Positions 1-8,490 of a stretch of 27,955 nt of DNA are shown in pieces. The stretch spans positions 1 to 27,955 of the forward strand of contig JAYKGU010000095.1 of NCBI GenBank assembly GCA_035285585.1. Reading direction: 5' to 3'. The notes beneath the pieces were generated by a model. It saw nothing but the letters and a program-made list of their open reading frames with translations, did not search any database and was not told where the DNA came from. A program made the translations under genes and the position numbers. Within the stretch, counting starts at the first letter, position 1. The number at the start of each line of letters is the position of its first letter. The DNA comes from JAYKGU01 sp035285585 (GTDB taxonomy: Bacteria > Cyanobacteriota > Cyanobacteriia > CAKZMO01).

Positions 1-1353
1 GCTGCAAAAGTCCACCGCCAGCGTGCGGGGCACCTCCTGCACCACCGTTCTGAATAGCCCGTCAATTTCTGCCCCCGCCAGGGCCTGCCGTCCCAGGGTG
101 GCCACCATTGCCTGCTGGTCGAGGCGAGCCTGGAGCACCTGCTGCTGCTGACGGCGATCGCTGATGTCGGTGGTACTGCCCACGGCCCGCACGGGCTGCC
201 CTGCGGCGTCGCGCACCACAACGCCCTGGTCGCAGACATAAATGTCGTGGCCGTTGCGGTGGCGCACCCGATATTCAACCGTGTAGCGATCGCTCACCTC
301 CAGGGCCGCCATCACCGCCGCCATGGCATCGGGCAAATCGTCTGGATGGATGAGGGAGGTCCACCAGTCACGGGTAGGGGGCGCTTCTTCGGGGGTGTAG
401 CCCACCAGTTGGGCCAGTTTGCCGGTGCGTACCACCGTCTGGGTAGCCAGATCCCAGTCATAAACCATGGAGTCAATGGCCGTTACCGCCAGTCGATATC
501 GTTCATTGGAATGGCGGAGAGCCGCTTCCATGCGGCAGCGATCGGTGACATCCCGCCAGGCCGCCACAAATCCGTCACCCAATTTACAGGCGCGAATGTC
601 AAATGCCCGCTCCAGCCGCTTGCCGCCGAAATAGTCGGAGTAGCTGAGGGATTCTTTGACCAGGGGCACCCCCGTTTCCACCACCTGGCGATACTCGTCC
701 AGCAGGCCCATCTCCCGGTGGTTGGGGAGAATGTCGCACAGCCGCTGCCCAATTTGGGCCTCCCGTGGCGTCTGATTAACTGCACAGGCGGCCTCGTTCA
801 CATAGTCCACGCGAAAGTCAACAATCTGCCCGGTCTCGTCCCGAATGCTGGTGTAGATGCCATAGCAGTCCAGCATCGTTTCAATAGACGTGCGAAACAG
901 GGCCTCACTGGCTCGGAGGGCGGCGATCGCCGAATACTTGCTGCCGTCGTAGGAAGGGGCGATCGCCGCCTGTACCGCTGGCACCAGCCGCTCTAGCCGC
1001 TGCTTCATCACATAGTCTGCTGCTCCCTGCTTGATGGCCGCCACTGCCAGCTCTTCCCCAGGGATCGTCGAGAGTAGGATCAGCGGAGCCGTGGGCCACA
1101 GGATTTGCAGCTTTTGCAACGCCACAGGATCGCCGTCCGTTGGCAGCCCCAGGAGCTGGGTGTCCGCCAGGATAAGGTCAAAGGTTTGGGAGGCGACCAC
1201 GGCCTGGAAATCGCCAAGGGTGGCGATCGCCCTCATTTGAAAGACGATCCCCCCATCACTTAGGATGAGCTGAATCTGCTCGATGGTGGTTGGATCGTCT
1301 TCTAGTAAGAGGAGCTGGATGATGGTGTCACACCCAGCAGCGGCAGGGGTCAT
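1..1353 (-). CDS. Receiver-PAS-PAS-GAF signalling protein (partial, C-terminus beyond window)
   Basis: The frame is open from an ATG at 1353 to the left edge (451 codons, no stop), so the output domain is missing. Residues about 12-130 form a response-regulator receiver: acidic pair E18/D19-D20, phospho-acceptor D64 in the DLILAD strand, T96 and K117. Two PAS regions follow, about 145-270 and 285-405; the second ends with a PAC-like stretch reading GSTTDISDR. A short helical linker leads into the start of a GAF domain (about 420 onward, ending LAVDFCS at the window edge). In cyanobacteria this order usually ends in a histidine kinase, less often GGDEF/EAL; which applies here cannot be seen. 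It is divergent from the NarL-type regulator at 1716, with 362 bp between them, so the two may share a control region or a signalling path, but pairing is inference. Confidence 0.85.
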   Translation of the reverse strand, partial: MTPAAAGCDTIIQLLLLEDDPTTIEQIQLILSDGGIVFQMRAIATLGDFQAVVASQTFDLILADTQLLGLPTDGDPVALQKLQILWPTAPLILLSTIPGEELAVAAIKQGAADYVMKQRLERLVPAVQAAIAPSYDGSKYSAIAALRASEALFRTSIETMLDCYGIYTSIRDETGQIVDFRVDYVNEAACAVNQTPREAQIGQRLCDILPNHREMGLLDEYRQVVETGVPLVKESLSYSDYFGGKRLERAFDIRACKLGDGFVAAWRDVTDRCRMEAALRHSNERYRLAVTAIDSMVYDWDLATQTVVRTGKLAQLVGYTPEEAPPTRDWWTSLIHPDDLPDAMAAVMAALEVSDRYTVEYRVRHRNGHDIYVCDQGVVVRDAAGQPVRAVGSTTDISDRRQQQQVLQARLDQQAMVATLGRQALAGAEIDGLFRTVVQEVPRTLAVDFCS

Positions 1354-1715
1354 AGAAATAGATCGGAAATTCACGATTGGAACATTGGGTCAGATAAACC
1401 TTACCCCTCCTTCTGCAGGGTTGGGGCAACCCCCACCCTGAGATCGCTAGAGCTGATATCTATCTAATCTGTCTAATTGGGGCAGATGGGATGGCCTATC
1501 TTATCCAAGGTAATGCGCCATTAGACCGGTTACAAAATATCGCAAGATAGATTTCCCTTTTTGATATTTATTTATCTAAACCAATGTCATCGCCAGGACG
1601 TCTGGCATCCCCACCCCCACCTCTATTCTTCAGTATTACCTCTCTTGGTAGATGAAGGTTTCAACAAAGAACGGCTACTGTACTGAATAATCGAAGAAAA
1701 CTGGAAGCGTTAGTT
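1354..1715. promoter_or_regulatory. Divergent intergenic region between sensor and response regulator
   Basis: This 362-bp AT-richer stretch separates two divergent signalling genes and must hold both promoters. I see a short hairpin TATC-GCAA-GATA near 1540, a run of TATCTA/GTCTA-like words near 1455-1480, and AT-rich DNA at 1555-1580. I could not pick a convincing -35/-10 pair or a known operator, and no small gene is apparent. Confidence 0.5.
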
Positions 1716-2441
1716 ATGGACGACATTCGCGTCGTGCTAATTGAAGACCACGACCTGACCCGCATTGGCCTGCAGTCGGCACTGCCGAAACGAGGAAATG
1801 TGCGAGTTGTGGGCGAAGCGGGTTCAGGTCGTCAAGGGCTGGAGGTACTCAAGCAAACTAAACCTGATGTAGCCATCATCGACATTGGTTTGCCCGATAT
1901 TGATGGTATTGAGGTGACCCGCCTCTTCAGGCAGTTCCAGGCATCGTCTGGTGCCAACGACACGAAGGTGCTGATGTTGACGATGCACGACAGTGAGGAT
2001 GATGTTCTGGCTGCCTTTGCCGCTGGCGCAGATTCCTACAGCATCAAGGATGCTAGCATCGATAAGCTGATTGACGCGGTGCAGGTAACGCAGTCGGGGG
2101 ATAGCTGGATTGATCCTTCCATTGCTTATATCATTCTGCGCAATGCCCGCCGAGAGCAGCCCAAAGCCGTGGCTGGCGTTGCCGCCGAAGGGGGGACGAC
2201 CAGCATTGCGGCCCTTGATCCGGAATATGAGCAGGTGATGAAAACCTGTTCGCTGACGGAACGCGAGCTGGAGGTTTTGGAATTGATTGTGGCGGGTTGC
2301 AGCAACGCCGACATTGCAGAACGGCTTTATGTCACGGTAGGAACGGTGAAGACCCATGTCCGCAGTATTTTGAACAAACTCTGTGTGGACGATCGCACAC
2401 AGGCTGCGGTGAGAGCGCTACGGTCGGGGTTGATCAGCTAG
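1716..2441 (+). CDS. NarL/LuxR-family response regulator
   Basis: This 241-residue two-domain regulator has an N-terminal receiver (about 1-125) with acidic pocket E10/D11, phospho-acceptor D56 in the IIDIGLPDIDG strand, T89 and K111. The C-terminal LuxR-type helix-turn-helix (about 179-238) begins LTERELEVLELI and contains the recognition region TVGTVKTHVRSILNKL. A flexible linker of about 35 residues, rich in Ala and Gly, joins them. It is expected to bind DNA after phosphorylation by a sensor kinase. A close paralogue lies at 23634-24368, sharing the same start, the same receiver core and the same C-terminal RTQAAVRALRSGL. It is divergent from the receiver-PAS-GAF gene and followed by a terminator and nblA. 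Regulation of nblA by this protein is only a neighbourhood inference. No gene symbol is assigned because NarL-type regulators are hard to tell apart by eye. Confidence 0.92.
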   Translation: MDDIRVVLIEDHDLTRIGLQSALPKRGNVRVVGEAGSGRQGLEVLKQTKPDVAIIDIGLPDIDGIEVTRLFRQFQASSGANDTKVLMLTMHDSEDDVLAAFAAGADSYSIKDASIDKLIDAVQVTQSGDSWIDPSIAYIILRNARREQPKAVAGVAAEGGTTSIAALDPEYEQVMKTCSLTERELEVLELIVAGCSNADIAERLYVTVGTVKTHVRSILNKLCVDDRTQAAVRALRSGLIS

Positions 2442-2513
2442 CGATCGCTACTGAGGCATACGTCCCGACGGTCGGGTTTCATCCGTGACATCACCTGGTG
2501 GTTGGAACAGTGG

Positions 2514-2547
2514 GTAGGTCTTGGCGCAAGCTAGACCTACTTTTTTT
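2514..2547 (+). terminator. Rho-independent terminator after the response regulator
   Basis: A perfect 8-bp stem GTAGGTCT (2514-2521) pairs with AGACCTAC (2533-2540) and is followed at once by seven T residues (2541-2547). It lies 72 bp past the regulator stop codon and separates that gene from nblA. A smaller palindrome, CCCGA-CGG-TCGGG at 2464-2476 followed by TTT, precedes it. Confidence 0.8.
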
Positions 2548-2554
2548 ATCCAGG

Positions 2555-2581
2555 GATCCGCCCCAGGGAAGGCGGCGGATC
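2555..2581 (+). other. Hairpin upstream of nblA
   Basis: GATCCGCC (2555-2562) and GGCGGATC (2574-2581) form a perfect 8-bp stem with an 11-nt loop. No T-run follows, so it is not a standard terminator. It sits 154 bp upstream of the nblA start and could be in the 5' leader of that gene if transcription starts before it; this is not shown. Confidence 0.45.
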
Positions 2582-2735
2582 TGTACTGGGATGGGTGAGA
2601 CTGTGGCGGAGCCTCGATAGGATAAGGACAATTAGGTCGGGCCAGGGTTGCGATGGCGATCGCCCGATTCCCAGTTCGGTCAATCTCTCTAAGTTCAGAC
2701 CGACTGACCGTCAAACCGATTGAGGAGTCCGCAGG

Positions 2736-2915
2736 ATGAACCAGGGTCAAAAACTATCGTTAGAGCAGGAATTTAACTTGAGAGCGTTTGCAGGGCAGGT
2801 GCAGCAGATGTCGCGGGAGCAGGCCCAGGAGTTTCTCATCGCTCTCCGTAAACAGATGATGGTGCGAGACAACATCTATCGTGACCTGGTAAAGGAGAGC
2901 TGGGGCATTCAGTAG
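2736..2915 (+). CDS. nblA: Phycobilisome degradation protein NblA
   Basis: This 59-codon gene encodes a small, mostly helical protein. The family signature is clear: LSLEQEFNLRAF near the N-terminus (residues 7-18), then QVQQMSREQAQEFL (21-34) and a C-terminal helix with QMMVRDNIYRDLVKESWG. NblA proteins are about 55-65 residues long, form a two-helix hairpin dimer, bind phycobiliproteins and bring them to the Clp protease during nutrient starvation, causing bleaching. The ATG at 2736 has a good ribosome-binding site, GAGGAG at 2722-2727, 8 nt upstream. The gene follows the NarL-type regulator after a terminator, so it probably has its own promoter. A palindromic repeat begins a few bases after its stop. 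I saw no perfect NtcA site (GTA-N8-TAC) in the 294 bp upstream. Confidence 0.93.
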   Translation: MNQGQKLSLEQEFNLRAFAGQVQQMSREQAQEFLIALRKQMMVRDNIYRDLVKESWGIQ

Positions 2916-2919
2916 GAGA

Positions 2920-2971
2920 CTTTTGAGAATGATCCTACCGGATGACGTAAGGGCAAATGGCCATTTGCCCG
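2920..2971 (+). repeat. Dispersed palindromic repeat, copy 1
   Basis: An AT-rich lead (TTTTGAGAATGATCCTACC) is followed by GATGACGTA and the perfect 20-bp palindrome GGGCAAATGGCCATTTGCCC at 2951-2970. The same order occurs at 11276-11327 and, inverted, at 16693-16748. It starts 5 bp past the nblA stop codon, so it could also act as a 3' hairpin for that transcript. Confidence 0.75.
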
Positions 2972-3197
2972 GTCTGAAGCCCATTTCTATGAAGGATTGT
3001 TAGGCTGGGGGTGGCAGGTTCCGCGTTTTCACGGCACCCTTCCACCTGTCGCCACGGCTTAACAAAAATCCATAAACATAATCTCAAAAACTCTGTGAAT
3101 TTACAGACACTTCTCAGATTAATTCTTTATAGTCAAAATCTACCCCCCGCCCAACCTGCTAGTTTTCTCAAATAGCCAGGGAAAACTAGGGGAAACC

Positions 3198-5168
3198 ATG
3201 GTTTCCTCACGCTTAATCCTCGTATTGCTTCGGTTTAAGATGACAAAGCCCTGTCTTTCTCCTTCCCTGTCGTCCCCCCAGGCAAATGTCCACGGGCTAG
3301 CCAGTGGCAAAGCTGGTTCCTGGCGATCGCTCCCATTGCCTCTGGTAAAGCTAAGGGCTATGGCAGGGATTATTGGCGGCCTGGTCATCGGTCTGGGCAG
3401 CGGTGGAGCAGCGATCGCCGCTGAGCGTCTAAATGTCCGGTTAGGCCCGGTTGAGCAATCTGTGGCGATCGCCGACCTGGCTTACTTTGCTGAAACGGGG
3501 GAAGTTCGCAACAGCCTCACCCCCTACACCCCTTTCCTCACGGGTGAAGTGCGCATGGCGCTGAGCACCCAGGTTCCCCTCGACACCGAAGTGGGAGATA
3601 CCCTGATTCAGGATCTACTGCATTCCTCGTCGGGGCAGCAGCTATTAGATGTGCTGGAACTCACCATCCCTGACAGCACCCCCGACCAGCTCCAGGCCAC
3701 CCTCCAGCAGGTGGTGCAAGACTCTGGCAGCATCAGCTTCATTGGGTTTCTTCAGGCTTATCCCGATACTGACCTCAATATCAACGCCGCTGCCGCCCTG
3801 GCCCTGGCCTCCCAGCTCAACCTGCCTTACTGGCAGAGCCATGCCGTCAATTCGCTCCTGGAAAAAGAGCTAACGGTGGAGGCGGTGCCCTTCCAGGCGG
3901 CCTTTGACCCCACCCTACCGGGCTACGAGCGGGTGCGCCAGCAAACCCTCACCTTCCGCGATCGCACCCGCGATCGCACCATTCCCGTCGATTTGTACTG
4001 GAGCCGCTGGTCGCGGGGGCCGCTGGTGGTCATTTCCCACGGGTTTGGGGCCGATCGCCGATTTTTTAGCTACCTGGCCTACCATCTGGCCTCCAATGGG
4101 TTAACTGTAGCCGCTTTAGAGCATCCCGGCAGCAATGTGGCCTGGCTCACGGGGATCACCCTGGGCGAGGGCGGCGGGGGCACCCTCAGCGAAATTCTGC
4201 CCTCCACCGAATTTATCGAACGGCCCAGGGACATCAGCTTCCTGCTCGACGAGCTGCAGCGGCTCAACCGCTATTCCAGCGTTTTGCGGGATCAAATCGA
4301 CACCGATCAGGTCACCGTCATTGGCCATTCCCTGGGGGGCTATACGGCCCTCGCCCTGGCCGGTGGCATCCTCGACCTGAAGGCACTACGGGAGTTTTGC
4401 AAGGGACGTAGCCTGGTGGGGCTGGCTCCCGCCGACTGGCTGCAGTGCAGCGCCGTAGATTTACCTGACCAGCCGATGTCTTTCCGCGACCCCCGCGTTA
4501 CCCAGGCGATCGCCTTTAACCCGGTGATGGGCCGCATTTTTGGGGATAAGGGGCTGTCGGCGATCGCCATCCCCACCCTGATCGCCGCCTCTAGCGAAGA
4601 CACCATCACCCCCGCCGTGGGCCAGCAGTTCCTGCCCTTTTCCACCCTCACTACCCCCACCCGCTATTTGCTCACGGTGATCGGCGGCACCCACCTGAGC
4701 ATGGGCGATCCGGCCAACCTCAACCAGGCCCTCACCCGCAGCATGTTTCTCCGGGAGCGGCGACGGGATGAAACCGACTCCCTGCGGCGCATGTTGAAAG
4801 GGGTCAGCCTCGCCTTCATCAAGCAGCAAACCCCCGAAGCTGAGCTGTATGCCCCGTTTTTGACCCCCACCTACGTCCAGTCCTGGTCAACCGATCGCGT
4901 CAAAACCCGCATCAGCTCTGACCTGTCACCCAACCTGGAAAAGTGGCTCAAGATGGCGGCGGTGCCCTTCGACCAGGTGGTGGCCGCCACCGTTCCCAAG
5001 CAGCGCCAACAGCCGGAGGAGACTTTTTATACAGCATCGATCCGGTTCCTCACGAAAAGCCTGCCGTTCGTCATGTTTATTCCCCCAGCCAGCGCGTCCC
5101 TGGTCGGGATCGAGTTCTTTCGCAAACTTCGGCGGCAACGGCAAATCGATGATCAAGACTGGGGCTAA
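3198..5168 (+). CDS. Exported alpha/beta hydrolase with DUF1400-like N-terminal domain
   Basis: This 656-residue protein has an N-terminal hydrophobic segment (about 55-75, ending AAIAAE) that looks like a signal peptide, so the mature protein likely works outside the cytoplasmic membrane. Residues about 75-230 resemble the cyanobacterial DUF1400 domain that precedes alpha/beta hydrolases. The hydrolase domain (about 240-520) shows an oxyanion-type SHGFG (280-284), nucleophile S378 in GHSLGG, acid D468 in SSEDTITP and H499 in GGTHLSMGD, like PAF-acetylhydrolase-type lipases. The substrate is unknown; a lipid or ester is inferred from the fold. The first ATG (3198) gives a long n-region before the signal segment; the ATGs at 3240 and 3360 are alternatives and the true start is uncertain. 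It is probably monocistronic. Confidence 0.85.
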   Translation: MVSSRLILVLLRFKMTKPCLSPSLSSPQANVHGLASGKAGSWRSLPLPLVKLRAMAGIIGGLVIGLGSGGAAIAAERLNVRLGPVEQSVAIADLAYFAETGEVRNSLTPYTPFLTGEVRMALSTQVPLDTEVGDTLIQDLLHSSSGQQLLDVLELTIPDSTPDQLQATLQQVVQDSGSISFIGFLQAYPDTDLNINAAAALALASQLNLPYWQSHAVNSLLEKELTVEAVPFQAAFDPTLPGYERVRQQTLTFRDRTRDRTIPVDLYWSRWSRGPLVVISHGFGADRRFFSYLAYHLASNGLTVAALEHPGSNVAWLTGITLGEGGGGTLSEILPSTEFIERPRDISFLLDELQRLNRYSSVLRDQIDTDQVTVIGHSLGGYTALALAGGILDLKALREFCKGRSLVGLAPADWLQCSAVDLPDQPMSFRDPRVTQAIAFNPVMGRIFGDKGLSAIAIPTLIAASSEDTITPAVGQQFLPFSTLTTPTRYLLTVIGGTHLSMGDPANLNQALTRSMFLRERRRDETDSLRRMLKGVSLAFIKQQTPEAELYAPFLTPTYVQSWSTDRVKTRISSDLSPNLEKWLKMAAVPFDQVVAATVPKQRQQPEETFYTASIRFLTKSLPFVMFIPPASASLVGIEFFRKLRRQRQIDDQDWG

Positions 5169-5178
5169 TCCACCATCT

Positions 5179-5198
5179 GGGCACATGGCCATTGGCCC
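5179..5198. repeat. Near-palindrome resembling the dispersed repeat core
   Basis: GGGCACATGGCCATTGGCCC lies 10 bp past the hydrolase stop and resembles the 20-bp core of the repeat at 2951-2970 with a few changes. The flanking TCCTACC segment is absent, so it may be a decayed copy or a chance match that forms a 3' hairpin. Confidence 0.35.
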
Positions 5199-5330
5199 TG
5201 GGGAATGCGCCCGGCAGAATTCACAAAGTTCAGCAACGTCCGCTTTGAAAATCACTAGAAACAGGGAATAATGAACCAGAGCGCCGCAAATCAGGAGTAA
5301 TCACAGGGCCGACAGCGAGCGGCATCAGCC

Positions 5331-5771
5331 ATGGATTTAGGCAATTTCTTCTCCAGCGCATCGACCCACAACCTCTGGCTGTTGGCGGGTCTGTTTGGCC
5401 TGATTCTGGGCATGATGGTGGGTGAGCCAGTGATCATGGCCGTTGGTCTGTCTGCCATCATTACGGCGATCGCCGCCATTTCGGTTCCTGCCGTTTCTCT
5501 GCAACTGATTATCTGGAGCGTTCTGTCTGTCTGTCTGGCATTGCTGATGCGGGCCATGGTGCCGGGCGAGGCCAAGGACTTGAAGCCCCGATTGAATGGT
5601 GAGGTGATGCGGGAGATTCGACCGGGGCAGATCGGAGAAGTTGCCTATGAGGGTTCCCTCTGGAAAGCCCGCTGTCAGATTTCAGACCTGGCGATCGCCC
5701 CTGGCCAGGAGGTTGAGGTGGTGGGGCGGCAGGGCAACACGCTGATTGTGCTTCCCACCACGTTTTATTAA
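5331..5771 (+). CDS. NfeD-family membrane protein
   Basis: This 146-residue protein has three hydrophobic segments (about 13-30, 33-51 and 54-73) followed by a soluble beta-rich domain (about 88-146) ending in QEVEVVGRQGNTLIVLP, the OB-fold typical of short NfeD proteins. Members of this family are almost always encoded next to an SPFH/stomatin gene and are thought to act as its membrane partner. Here the SPFH gene starts 119 bp downstream on the same strand, so a two-gene unit is likely. The short form lacks the ClpP-like protease domain of long NfeD proteins. The exact cellular role in cyanobacteria is not established. Confidence 0.85.
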   Translation: MDLGNFFSSASTHNLWLLAGLFGLILGMMVGEPVIMAVGLSAIITAIAAISVPAVSLQLIIWSVLSVCLALLMRAMVPGEAKDLKPRLNGEVMREIRPGQIGEVAYEGSLWKARCQISDLAIAPGQEVEVVGRQGNTLIVLPTTFY

Positions 5772-5890
5772 GCCCAGCCGTTCCTGTCGGGCCTACCAGA
5801 GTTCGACGAAATCTGTGCCATAGTTGGTTTAGGGCGATTGACCCAGGGCTTGTTTATGCCACCTATTTACTTCCAGGGAGATCAGCCACC

Positions 5891-6706
5891 ATGGGGCAGA
5901 CCCTTACCATCCTTGCCTTTTTGATCATTGGCTACACCGTCGGTTCGGTTCGCATTATCAACCAGGGTTATGAAGCCATTGTTGAGCGGCTGGGTCGCTA
6001 CCACCGCAAGCTGACCCCAGGGCTGAACTTCATCGTGCCCATGCTCGACCAGATCGTCTGGTATGCCACCACGCGGGAGCAAATCCTGGACTTCGACCCC
6101 CAGGAGGCCATTACCAAAGACAACGTCAACCTCAAGGTCGATGCCATCGTCTACTGGCGGATTCTGGAGCTGCAGCAGACCTATTACACCATCGAAAATA
6201 TTGAAGAGGCGATCAAAAACGTGGTGATGACCAGCCTGCGATCGCTCATCGGTCGTATGGCCCTGGAAGACACCTACTCCTCGCGGGAAGACATCAACCG
6301 CAACCTGCTGGAGCAGTTGGATGACGCCACCGCTACCTGGGGCGTGAAGGTGACGCGGGTCGAAATTCAAAACATCATCCTGCCGCAGACGGTGCGCGAT
6401 TCCCTGGAGCGGGAGCGGGCCGCCTTGAGCGAAAAGCGGGCCACCATTGAAGCGGCGGAAGGTAAACGGCAGGCGGCGATCGCCGAAGCCCAGGGCACCG
6501 TTGAATCGGCCCGCCTGATTGCCGAGGCCCTGGGAAGTAAGGTCAACCCCCAAACCGTGCTGCGCTATCTGGTGGCCCAGCGCTACGTGGATGCCAATTT
6601 CCAGCTCGGCAAGAGCAACAACTCCAAGATTGTGTTTATGGATCCGGGCCAGCTCTCGGAGGCGATGGCGGAACTCATCGGCCCCGATGTGAAAGGCGAA
6701 GACTAA
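5891..6706 (+). CDS. SPFH/stomatin-like (prohibitin family) membrane protein
   Basis: The 271-residue protein begins with one membrane segment (about 4-20, LTILAFLIIGYTVGSV), then an SPFH domain (about 22-180) with the hallmark NQGYEAIVERLGRYHRKL and GLNFIVPMLDQI. An Ala/Glu/Arg-rich coiled coil follows (about 172-215). This order and length match the bacterial slipin/QmcA group, which forms large membrane-bound oligomers and is linked to membrane organisation and protease control. The ATG has GGGAG at 5876-5880 as a ribosome-binding site. It pairs with the upstream NfeD gene. The stop codon is only 8 bp from that of the convergent membrane protein gene. Confidence 0.92.
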   Translation: MGQTLTILAFLIIGYTVGSVRIINQGYEAIVERLGRYHRKLTPGLNFIVPMLDQIVWYATTREQILDFDPQEAITKDNVNLKVDAIVYWRILELQQTYYTIENIEEAIKNVVMTSLRSLIGRMALEDTYSSREDINRNLLEQLDDATATWGVKVTRVEIQNIILPQTVRDSLERERAALSEKRATIEAAEGKRQAAIAEAQGTVESARLIAEALGSKVNPQTVLRYLVAQRYVDANFQLGKSNNSKIVFMDPGQLSEAMAELIGPDVKGED

Positions 6707-6714
6707 CGGCGAAA

Positions 6715-8295
6715 TTAACGGCGAGCACTGATCTCATAGACACCGTAATGATCGTCCTGATAGAGTTCGGTCAGGGTGGGGCAGCGTCGCCGGATAAGCC
6801 CCTGGGGCAGCACCACATGGGTGACGCCGTCTTTACGGAATTCGCGCTTTAGCAGGCGGCACTGTTGGGGGGGGCGGCGCACCTCATAAAAGGCTTTGGC
6901 CCGCTCCAGCCGCTGGTTCCACTCAATCACCTCTACGTCCTTATAAGGATGGGTTTTGCGGTTGATAAAAATGGGGGCACCGGTAAACAGGCGAAACTTT
7001 CGCAGATCCTCCACATCGGGGGGAATCAGGTAAACCTCCCCCGGCTGCTTGGTGTCCCGCACAAAGGTCATCATTGACACCGTTTCATCCCGCATTGTCC
7101 ATTTCTCAATCTGGCTCAGCCCGCCAAAAATTACCGTTGTGAGGATTACCACCAGACTGGCCCGCACCAGGAAGATCTGATGGCGATCGCACCACCGGGG
7201 CCAGCGCCGCGTCACTGCGGTCACCCCCCAGGCCAGGATCAGGCTGGTGGCAATGGGTACCAGAAATACGGAGATACGCCAGGGGGCAATAAAGGCCACA
7301 AAGTCGTTATTGATCACCATCTGCAGGCCGGTGAGGAAAACGGCGGTGGCATAGGGGATGGCCAGGATGGGGAAAAGGAGGTGGCGGCGGGTGAGCAACA
7401 GGGCGATCGCCACGACGCCCACCTGAATGTAGGCGGCAATGTCCAGCCACTCTGCCGGAATCGAGTGGTGGGGAATGCGCTGGTTCACGATAATATCGGC
7501 GGCCTGGGCTGCCAGAGCGGGGGTGGTGTCCTGAAAGGTCACCAGCATATAGCTCAAGACGGGCAAAATCAGCACCGTGCTGAGCATCCCCACCCCCAGG
7601 GCAGCTTTAAAGTGCCGCCGCCACGCCAGCACCGCCATGTAGGCCAGGGTCAGCACCCCCACGCTGGGAAAGTAGGCGGGGTGGAAGGTGGCCGCCAAAG
7701 CCAGCAAGGGTACCGCTACCCAGGTATGCCCCCGCAGAAACCGCTCAATCGACAGCAGCAAAAACGCCCCAAAGTTGGCGGGCTGAAACACCGGGCCAAG
7801 GATGTACTGCTGGGCGACGCCCGCGTGCAGGTGCCAGCCCAGGTCGAAGTCACCGTCGAACATCTCCAGGTGAAGGCAGTGGACGATGAGAAACAGGGCA
7901 AAAAACAGCCCCAGCCGCACCCGGTTGTTCCGCAGGGGATACACCTGGGAGACGATGCCCACCAGGCTATAGACGTAGACGCCGAAGATCAGGAAATAGT
8001 AGGCGTAGAACGCATATTCGGCGTGGAGAAACTGGTAGGTGACCTGCACCAGGGCCGTAAACACCGGCAGCGGATCGAGGGTGCCCACCATCCAGTCCTG
8101 CTGCAGCAGGCCGTAGCCCCCCCGCGCCAGACCAATGAGGTATTTAGTGTTCTGATTCTCTGGGGAATGAAAAATGGCGTCCTGGGTGTAGGCGATGCCA
8201 AAAATGAGGGCAACCAGGAGGAACTGGGCGATCGCCCCTCCCCACCGTCGCCATTTAACCCCCTGAACCGATTTCAGCGCTGCCTGGGTTTCCAT
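6715..8295 (-). CDS. Polytopic membrane protein of unknown function
   Basis: This 526-residue protein has about ten hydrophobic segments between residues 20 and 390, for example AQFLLVALIFGIAY near 24-37 and YYFLIFGVYVYSLVGI near 98-113. A soluble C-terminal region (about 395-526) contains TFVRDTKQPGEVYLIPPD and ends in TELYQDDHYGVYEI. A loop near 47-75 reads NTKYLIGLARGGYGLLQQDW, which recalls a conserved cyanobacterial membrane family (I think DUF6798), but I cannot confirm this. Overall layout, many helices followed by a soluble tail, resembles GT-C-like glycosyltransferase or sugar-metabolism membrane proteins; no catalytic motif is clear. It is convergent with the SPFH gene and divergent from the acyltransferase gene, so it is probably transcribed alone. 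Confidence 0.75.
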   Translation of the reverse strand: METQAALKSVQGVKWRRWGGAIAQFLLVALIFGIAYTQDAIFHSPENQNTKYLIGLARGGYGLLQQDWMVGTLDPLPVFTALVQVTYQFLHAEYAFYAYYFLIFGVYVYSLVGIVSQVYPLRNNRVRLGLFFALFLIVHCLHLEMFDGDFDLGWHLHAGVAQQYILGPVFQPANFGAFLLLSIERFLRGHTWVAVPLLALAATFHPAYFPSVGVLTLAYMAVLAWRRHFKAALGVGMLSTVLILPVLSYMLVTFQDTTPALAAQAADIIVNQRIPHHSIPAEWLDIAAYIQVGVVAIALLLTRRHLLFPILAIPYATAVFLTGLQMVINNDFVAFIAPWRISVFLVPIATSLILAWGVTAVTRRWPRWCDRHQIFLVRASLVVILTTVIFGGLSQIEKWTMRDETVSMMTFVRDTKQPGEVYLIPPDVEDLRKFRLFTGAPIFINRKTHPYKDVEVIEWNQRLERAKAFYEVRRPPQQCRLLKREFRKDGVTHVVLPQGLIRRRCPTLTELYQDDHYGVYEISARR

Positions 8296-8490
8296 TAACT
8301 GCTCCTACCACGCCATACACCAGTTTTATTATTGAACCATTCCTCCAGGGTTAGCGGTGCAGGGCGGATAGACTTGGGCATAATGCCAGTGGGGCATCCT
8401 TTAGCGAGGCATCCTGAAGAACCTGAAGCATTCCAGGCAATTTCCCCAACAATTCATTTTCCAAGCAACTAAATAAGAGGACTATCGACC

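Noticed and set aside
247..996. A 249-codon open frame on the plus strand
   Set aside because: It is antisense to the receiver-PAS-GAF gene, which has clear domain motifs; the plus-strand translation is rich in His and Gly and shows no family features.
2442..2735. NtcA binding site upstream of nblA
   Set aside because: I found no GTA-N8-TAC in this interval by eye, so I do not claim one.
7180..8298. A 372-codon open frame on the plus strand
   Set aside because: It is antisense to the polytopic membrane protein. The translation is very rich in Gln, His and Gly with no hydrophobic core, as expected of a shadow of a GC-rich gene.
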